DNA of 64,000 nucleotides from Anaerolineae bacterium (GTDB lineage Bacteria > Chloroflexota > Anaerolineae > Aggregatilineales > Phototrophicaceae). Within the stretch, counting starts at the first letter, position 1; every line of letters starts with the position of its first letter. The notes under the pieces are model-generated. The model made no database searches. It saw nothing but the letters and a program-made list of their open reading frames with translations, and had not been told where the DNA came from. Below are positions 59,556-64,000 of the stretch, in pieces. A program made the translations under genes and the position numbers. The stretch is from contig JADLAY010000003.1 in assembly GCA_020849765.1 (NCBI GenBank), positions 210,074-274,073 on the forward strand, read 5' to 3'.

Positions 59556-61105
59556 AAACGCGTCTGGCCGCCCTGCTGCTCGCCCTGCTCTGCCTTGTTC
59601 TACCGGCTCAGGCGCAGGATGCCACGTTCCCACCGCCACCGCCCGTGCCGACGGAAACACCGACTCCATCGCCGACCATCCCACCAACTCTGGCGCCGAC
59701 GATTGCGGTGACGACTGAAGGCTTCGTCTACAGCGCGGGTGCCGAGGTGATCTTCCCGGCGGGCATCCGCTTCACGACCATTGTGCTCCAGCGGCTGCCG
59801 GACATTGCATCGGTTGAGCTGCGGATCGAGCCGGAAGTGGGCGCCGCACAGACCATCGACATCGACCTCGAAGAAGCGCTGGTAACCGACCAGCCCAATG
59901 TCGAGCTCGCCTACGTCTGGACCTTGACGGCGGACAACGCCCCGCCGCTATTCAGCGAGATTCGCTACGTGTGGACGGTGCGCAACATCGCCGACGAAGT
60001 CTACACCGGCGAGGGCATCTTCCAGTTCACCGACAGCCGCATCCTGTGGCAAAGCCGGACGGATGAGGGTCGCCGCTTCGACCTGACGCTGCCGACCGAC
60101 ATGAACCTGAGCCAGCTTGGCCGCTCGCTCGACGCCGTCTATGCGCTGATGGAAGCCAATACTGACCAGAGCCCGACGCTCAATCTGATTTTCTACGACA
60201 ACAGCGTCAACCTGAACAACTGCGTCGCCAACGACGAAGGCGAGCAGGTCGCCATCGGCGCCGTGAGCGGCGTCGCCATCCCGTGCACCGATCCGGAGCT
60301 TGCCAGCACGATCATCACCGACAGCGGCTTTTCGATCGTTCGCGGGTCAAGGGCGTTCGTGAATGCTCAGGATGCCATCAGCAACCACCTGTTCGACGTC
60401 TTCTACGCTCCGCTGTGGTCGGATCAAGCCGTCCCGGCATGGTTCGTCAGCGGGCTGCGACGGCTCTACGCGCCGACGGCCAAGGATGCGCTGCTCGCCC
60501 CGGCCTTGAGCGCCGCGCGCGGCAGCAACCTGTTCAGCCTGGATGAGATGGCCGCCAGTCCACAGGATGCGGCGCTGCTCAACCGCTGGGAAGCGCAGGC
60601 CTACAGTATGGTGCTCTACATCGCGGATAGCTTCGGCTTGCCCGCCTTGTATGAATTGGCGCGTATGGCGGGCTCAGCTTCCTTGGATGACGCTTATCAA
60701 AGCGTGACCGGTGTCACGCTCGACAGCCTGCTGCCCCGGCTGCGAGACTGGCTCGTTTCGCCGAACGCGAACGCCGCCTTCCGCGTTCTGCTCTACGGCG
60801 CACCGACGGCGATCCCTTCGCCGAGCGCGACGCTGACGCCCTTCCCGCCAACACGCACCTTGCGTCCGCAGCCATCGGCGACAGCGACGGCGACCATCAC
60901 GCTGACATCGACGCGACGCCCGACGCACACGCCGACGCCGAGCGTCACACCGCGACCGCCGGGCAGCCTGGATACGGCCACGCCGATCCCTGCCCAGACG
61001 CAGCCACCCTTGATCGAATCCAGTTCGCGTTCGAGCATCCTGGCCGTACTTGTCATCATCCTGGCCGTGCTCGTGATCGCATTTGCAAGAGTAGGTAACC
61101 GATGA
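59552..61105 (+). CDS. Secreted, membrane-tethered protein with degenerate peptidase MA-like domain
   Basis: The protein has 517 residues. A signal peptide ends at AQA (residues 20-22), then a Pro/Thr tract, and a beta-rich domain to about residue 170. The next domain (about 175-410) has the layout of gluzincin peptidase MA-like proteins common in Chloroflexota. However, the His-Glu-x-x-His site is replaced by AISNHLFDVFYA, and the third ligand region reads PAWFVSGLRRLYA instead of WxxEG. A Thr/Pro-rich stalk leads to a C-terminal helix (about 493-511) that anchors it. It is probably a non-catalytic binding protein. It is coupled to both neighbours by four-base overlaps. Confidence 0.75.
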   Translation: MKTRLAALLLALLCLVLPAQAQDATFPPPPPVPTETPTPSPTIPPTLAPTIAVTTEGFVYSAGAEVIFPAGIRFTTIVLQRLPDIASVELRIEPEVGAAQTIDIDLEEALVTDQPNVELAYVWTLTADNAPPLFSEIRYVWTVRNIADEVYTGEGIFQFTDSRILWQSRTDEGRRFDLTLPTDMNLSQLGRSLDAVYALMEANTDQSPTLNLIFYDNSVNLNNCVANDEGEQVAIGAVSGVAIPCTDPELASTIITDSGFSIVRGSRAFVNAQDAISNHLFDVFYAPLWSDQAVPAWFVSGLRRLYAPTAKDALLAPALSAARGSNLFSLDEMAASPQDAALLNRWEAQAYSMVLYIADSFGLPALYELARMAGSASLDDAYQSVTGVTLDSLLPRLRDWLVSPNANAAFRVLLYGAPTAIPSPSATLTPFPPTRTLRPQPSATATATITLTSTRRPTHTPTPSVTPRPPGSLDTATPIPAQTQPPLIESSSRSSILAVLVIILAVLVIAFARVGNR

Positions 61106-62157
61106 CCGACCTGTACACGCTTTCGCTCGAACAACTCAGCGCGCTCTTGGAAAGCTGGGGCGAACCGGCCTTCCGCGCACGGCAGGTCTGGGAGTGGCTT
61201 TACGACAAGCGCGCCAGTTCGTTCGAGGCCATGCACAATCTGCCCAAGACCCTGCGCGAACGGCTAGCGGCGGAGACGCGGCTGGGCGCGCTCGAGCTCG
61301 CCGCCGAGCAGGAGAGCCAGGACGGCACGGTCAAGCGCCTCTATCATCTCGACGACGGGCAGATGATCGAAAGTGTGCTCATGGAGTACGACGATCAGCG
61401 GCGCACGGCCTGCATCTCGACGCAGGCGGGCTGTGCCATGGGCTGCGTCTTCTGCGCCACCGGCCAGATGGGCTTCGCGCGTCACCTGACTCCGTACGAG
61501 ATCTTTGAGCAGGCGGTACGCTTCGCGGGCGATCTGGAAGCGCGCGGCGAGCGCCTGAGCAACGTCGTCCTGATGGGCATGGGCGAACCATTCCACAACT
61601 ACGACGCATCCCTGGCGGCCATTCACCTGCTGATGGAGCGGCTCGGCATTGGCGCGCGCCATATCACCATCAGCACCGTCGGGCTGGTGCCGCAGATCCG
61701 GCGCTTCGCCGAGGAGGGCTTGCAGGTCAAGCTCGCGATCAGCCTGCACGCGGCAACCGACGAAGAACGCGCCGCCCTGCTGCCGGTCAACAAGCGCTAT
61801 CCGCTGAGTGAGTTGATCGCTGCCTGCCGCGACTATGCCGAAATCACCGGACGGCGCATCACGTTCGAATGGGCGGCCATCAGCGGCGAGAATGATACCC
61901 CGGAACAGGCACGTGAACTCGGCAAGCTTTTGAATGGGGTGAAATGCCACGTCAACGTCATCCCACTCAATCCGACAGGCGGCTATGCCGGCGGCCCATC
62001 ATCCGTCCGGCGAGTCAATGACTTCATCGAAGCGCTGGCAACTCACGGAGTTCAAGCCACGGTACGCGTGCGCCGCGGCATCGACATCGACGCCGGCTGC
62101 GGCCAGCTCAAGTCGAAAGTCCTGAGCAAGAAAGCCTCGACGACCGAATCTAGCTAG
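61102..62157 (+). CDS. rlmN: Dual-specificity 23S rRNA A2503 / tRNA methyltransferase RlmN
   Basis: This 351-residue radical SAM enzyme adds a C2 methyl to adenosine 2503 of 23S rRNA, and to A37 of some tRNAs. The N-terminal domain (EQLSALLESWGEPAFRARQV) precedes the cluster motif CAMGCVFCATGQMGF (CxxxCxxC). GMGEPFHNYD, ISTVGLVPQIRRFAEEG and KLAISLHAATDEERAALLPV are intact, as is the C-terminal Cys in RRGIDIDAGCGQL used for methyl transfer. It overlaps the upstream stop by four bases and ends 35 bp before a convergent gene. Confidence 0.96.
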   Translation: MTDLYTLSLEQLSALLESWGEPAFRARQVWEWLYDKRASSFEAMHNLPKTLRERLAAETRLGALELAAEQESQDGTVKRLYHLDDGQMIESVLMEYDDQRRTACISTQAGCAMGCVFCATGQMGFARHLTPYEIFEQAVRFAGDLEARGERLSNVVLMGMGEPFHNYDASLAAIHLLMERLGIGARHITISTVGLVPQIRRFAEEGLQVKLAISLHAATDEERAALLPVNKRYPLSELIAACRDYAEITGRRITFEWAAISGENDTPEQARELGKLLNGVKCHVNVIPLNPTGGYAGGPSSVRRVNDFIEALATHGVQATVRVRRGIDIDAGCGQLKSKVLSKKASTTESS

Positions 62158-62191
62158 TTCAGCTGTTCCAACAGGCAGCGGAATTGGCATG

Positions 62192-63595
62192 CTACTTGAT
62201 GATCTTGCCCTGCATCTCGCGCGGGACTTTGACGCCCATGCGCTGGAGCAGCGTCGGCGCGATGTCCATCAACTGGTGTCCTTCGACCTGCCCTGCCCCA
62301 CGTGCGCTCGGATCGTAGAGGATGAACATGCCGTGCTGGGCGTGGTTGGCGTCGTCGGGGCCGGTGTCGTTCTCCAACGTGTAATGCCTGCCATGGCCCA
62401 GGCTGCCGACTGCTCGCCAGTGCAAGTTGCCGAAATAGGCCATCAGATCCGGCGCGACGCCGTTGACCTCGGCATAGATCTGCTCCGGCTTGAACACTTG
62501 CGTATCGAGCGGTTCGCCATCCGCGCCGGGGATCGATGCCAGCGCCGCCGCCAGTTCTTCGCGCGTCGCTTCGTAGGCCGCCTGAGAAACGACGCCCTGT
62601 GGTTCGCGCCCCTGAACGTTGAGGAAGACGCGCCCGTAATAGCCGCCGCTGGCCCAGGCTTTCGTCCGCGCCCAATCGACGTCGAGCTTTTCGAGCGGCG
62701 TGATGACCCCCTCTTGCGGCGGAGTCTTCAGCGCCAGCCAGCCGTTGCGCCAGAGCCATTCGTTGACGCAGATGCCGCCGTCCATCCGCTTGACGCCGTG
62801 ATCGCTGACGAGGAGCACGAGCGCGTCATCCCCAGCGATCTCGATCAGGCGTTTCGCCCAATCGTCCATCAGCACATAATAGTCATGGATCGCGTTGGCA
62901 AATGGGCTGCCCGGCTCGTGCAGGCGGTGCTGAGGATCGTGATAGCGCCAGAAGCCGTGATGCACGCGGTCGACGCCGATGTTGACGTACATCGCGAAGT
63001 CCCAATCGCGGGTCGTCATCAGGTGCTCGACCATTCGGAACTGCCTGTCCGTCATGTCGAGCAGGGTTTGATGCAGGCGCGCCTTGTCGTTCGTGCGGAA
63101 CTCGCGCACATCAAACAGATAGTCCGGCGAGCGCTGCAGCACCTCCTGGCGCAGGAGTGCCGGGTAGGCGAAGTTACTCTCCAGACCGGGCGTCAGGAAG
63201 CAGCTAATCATGTCGCCGTTGAGTGGGCGCGGTGGGTACGTCTGCGGCACGCCGACGACGAGCGAGCGCTTCCCGGCATCGCCCAGGTAATCCCAGACGC
63301 GCTTGACCGTGACCGCGTTGTTATCGGCGGTCGTCATGGCGTTGTAGCTGTGATCAGCGCGGTTGCGAAAGCCATAGACGCCGAGCGTGCCCGGATCATG
63401 GCTGCTGAGCATGCTCGTCCACGCCGGGACGGTGATGCAAGGAATCGACGACTCCAGCCTGCCCCAGGTGCCGCCCGCGGCAAGTCGTGAAAATGTCGGT
63501 AAATCTGCGCGAAACTGGTCGAAGATCAATTCAGGGGAAGCGCAGTCCAGGCCGAGCACGAAGACGCGCTTGCTGCGCCGTTTCAAGAGAGGCAT
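62192..63595 (-). CDS. Alkaline phosphatase superfamily phosphodiesterase/nucleotide pyrophosphatase-like protein
   Basis: This 467-residue soluble protein has no signal peptide. The core has VFVLGLDCASPELI (first metal Asp), PCITVPAWTSMLSS with the Thr nucleophile, GVYGFRNR, VLLVSDHGVKRM (metal His and Asp) and MDIAPTLLQRMGVKVP. This is the AP-superfamily type found in archaeal and bacterial genomes and often placed beside glycan genes. The substrate may be a nucleotide sugar, a phospholipid or a phosphodiester. It follows the sugar transferase on the same strand, 115 bp away, and a strong hairpin in that gap probably separates their transcripts. Confidence 0.87.
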   Translation of the reverse strand: MPLLKRRSKRVFVLGLDCASPELIFDQFRADLPTFSRLAAGGTWGRLESSIPCITVPAWTSMLSSHDPGTLGVYGFRNRADHSYNAMTTADNNAVTVKRVWDYLGDAGKRSLVVGVPQTYPPRPLNGDMISCFLTPGLESNFAYPALLRQEVLQRSPDYLFDVREFRTNDKARLHQTLLDMTDRQFRMVEHLMTTRDWDFAMYVNIGVDRVHHGFWRYHDPQHRLHEPGSPFANAIHDYYVLMDDWAKRLIEIAGDDALVLLVSDHGVKRMDGGICVNEWLWRNGWLALKTPPQEGVITPLEKLDVDWARTKAWASGGYYGRVFLNVQGREPQGVVSQAAYEATREELAAALASIPGADGEPLDTQVFKPEQIYAEVNGVAPDLMAYFGNLHWRAVGSLGHGRHYTLENDTGPDDANHAQHGMFILYDPSARGAGQVEGHQLMDIAPTLLQRMGVKVPREMQGKIIK

Positions 63596-63630
63596 TCCGC
63601 TACGTCCAACTCTAGTGACAATGACAAAAC

Positions 63631-63656
63631 ATCGCCGGGGTTGTGGCCCCGGCGAT
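63631..63656 (-). terminator. Terminator-like hairpin after the sugar transferase gene
   Basis: ATCGCCGGGG (63631-63640) and CCCCGGCGAT (63647-63656) form a perfect 10-bp stem with a 6-base loop. On the minus strand it is followed by GTTTTGTC, a modest T-run. It lies 54 bases past the sugar transferase stop. Confidence 0.7.
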
Positions 63657-63710
63657 TGTGACTGCCTCTATGTTAGCTCGCTTTGGAGTGTGGACAAGGG
63701 GTCGTGCGAC

Positions 63711-64000
63711 TTACGCGGCACCCTTGGACTGGAGAACTGCGAACGGCGTCTTGAACAGGATTTCCAGGTCGAGCCAGATGTTCGCGTTGTGGATGTACCA
63801 GACGTCCATCGCCACCATCTTGTCGAACTCCACCTGGCTGCGGCCTTCCACCTGCCACCAGCCCGTGAACCCCGGCTTCGCCGCCAGTCGTTCCAGAAAG
63901 GCCGTCGGCATCATGTCGATCTCGTAAGGGATCGCCGGGCGCGGGCCGACCAGGCTCATCTCGCCTTGCAGCACGTTGAACAGCTGCGGCAGTTCGTCCA
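63711..64000 (-). CDS. Undecaprenyl-phosphate sugar phosphotransferase, C-terminal part
   Basis: The frame continues past the right edge; 96 residues are visible. DELPQLFNVLQGEMSLVGPR and PAIPYEI are the hallmark of bacterial polyisoprenyl-phosphate hexose-1-phosphate transferases (WcaJ/WbaP family), followed by KPGFTGWWQVEGRSQVEFDK, MVAMDVWYIHNANIWLDLEI and a last hydrophobic turn. The enzyme puts the first sugar phosphate on the lipid carrier and starts an exopolysaccharide or glycoprotein glycan. The full catalytic Asp-Glu pair is visible only in part. It suits the glycosyltransferases at the other end of the window. Confidence 0.93.
   Translation of the reverse strand, partial: DELPQLFNVLQGEMSLVGPRPAIPYEIDMMPTAFLERLAAKPGFTGWWQVEGRSQVEFDKMVAMDVWYIHNANIWLDLEILFKTPFAVLQSKGAA

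Overview
The window is a GC-rich, gene-dense bacterial chromosome segment with 52 protein-coding genes, two of them cut by the window ends. Most neighbours overlap or lie within about 50 bp, and no stretch over 300 bp lacks a gene. I see no rRNA, tRNA, CRISPR array, insertion sequence or phage gene. Gene content points to a Chloroflexota bacterium, probably of the Anaerolineae group. The signs are a Tad-type pilus locus with no secretin beside it, large sets of polytopic GT-C-like membrane proteins, lipoproteins with Pro/Thr-rich linkers, a ferredoxin-type 2-oxoacid oxidoreductase and a NACHT-HEAT protein. This placement is inferred from gene content, not from a phylogeny.

Layout. 1-1847 (+): end of an unknown gene and two GT2 glycosyltransferases. 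1912-11366 (-): a response regulator and DegS-like kinase, then cpaB, a receiver-fused cpaE, cpaF, tadB and tadC, followed by a ComF-like protein and hibernation factor HPF. 11533-14254 (+): PgeF, YggS/PLPBP, YggT, DUF167 and a lipoprotein. 14251-16932 (-): a membrane-anchored NACHT-HEAT NTPase. 17127-28848 (+): seven consecutive large polytopic membrane proteins of GT-C/YfhO type. 28845-29753 (-): a YihY/BrkB protein. 29887-34154 (+): a small membrane protein, a GntR/FadR-type regulator and KorAB, closed by a clear terminator. 34211-36724 (-): an alpha/beta-hydrolase fused to an acyl-CoA ligase. 36946-44901 (+): rpe, fakA, two DegV/FakB genes, recG, coaD and a coiled-coil protein. 45041-47398 (+): ComEC with a degenerate metallo-beta-lactamase domain. 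47395-48978 (-): a deoxynucleoside kinase and a lipoprotein. 49067-51949: a cystathionine synthase/lyase and a monooxygenase-like protein, convergent with cystathionine beta-synthase. 52022-58343 (-): a membrane-EEP hydrolase, an aminotransferase, RNase HI and aconitase. 58545-62157 (+): a CPBP protease, a degenerate peptidase-like secreted protein and RlmN. 62192-64000 (-): an alkaline-phosphatase-superfamily protein and the C-terminus of a sugar transferase.

How the genes fit together. The Tad locus probably builds a surface pilus. It may be controlled by the adjacent two-component pair and by the receiver domain on CpaE. ComF and ComEC could link it to DNA uptake, although the ComEC hydrolase domain has lost its metal ligands. 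The glycosyltransferases at both ends and the GT-C array suggest envelope glycan synthesis. FakA/FakB and the hydrolase-ligase fusion both handle acyl chains. KorAB and aconitase serve the TCA cycle, oxidative or reductive. The two PLP enzymes near 50 kb form a transsulfuration pair.

Several promoters look like extended -10 elements (TGnTATAAT type) with no clear -35. The candidates I trust most for follow-up are the NACHT-HEAT protein with Arg in place of the Walker A Lys, the hydrolase-ligase fusion, the ComEC without HxHxDH, the receiver-CpaE with an aberrant P-loop, and a perfect 16-bp hairpin between cpaF and tadB.
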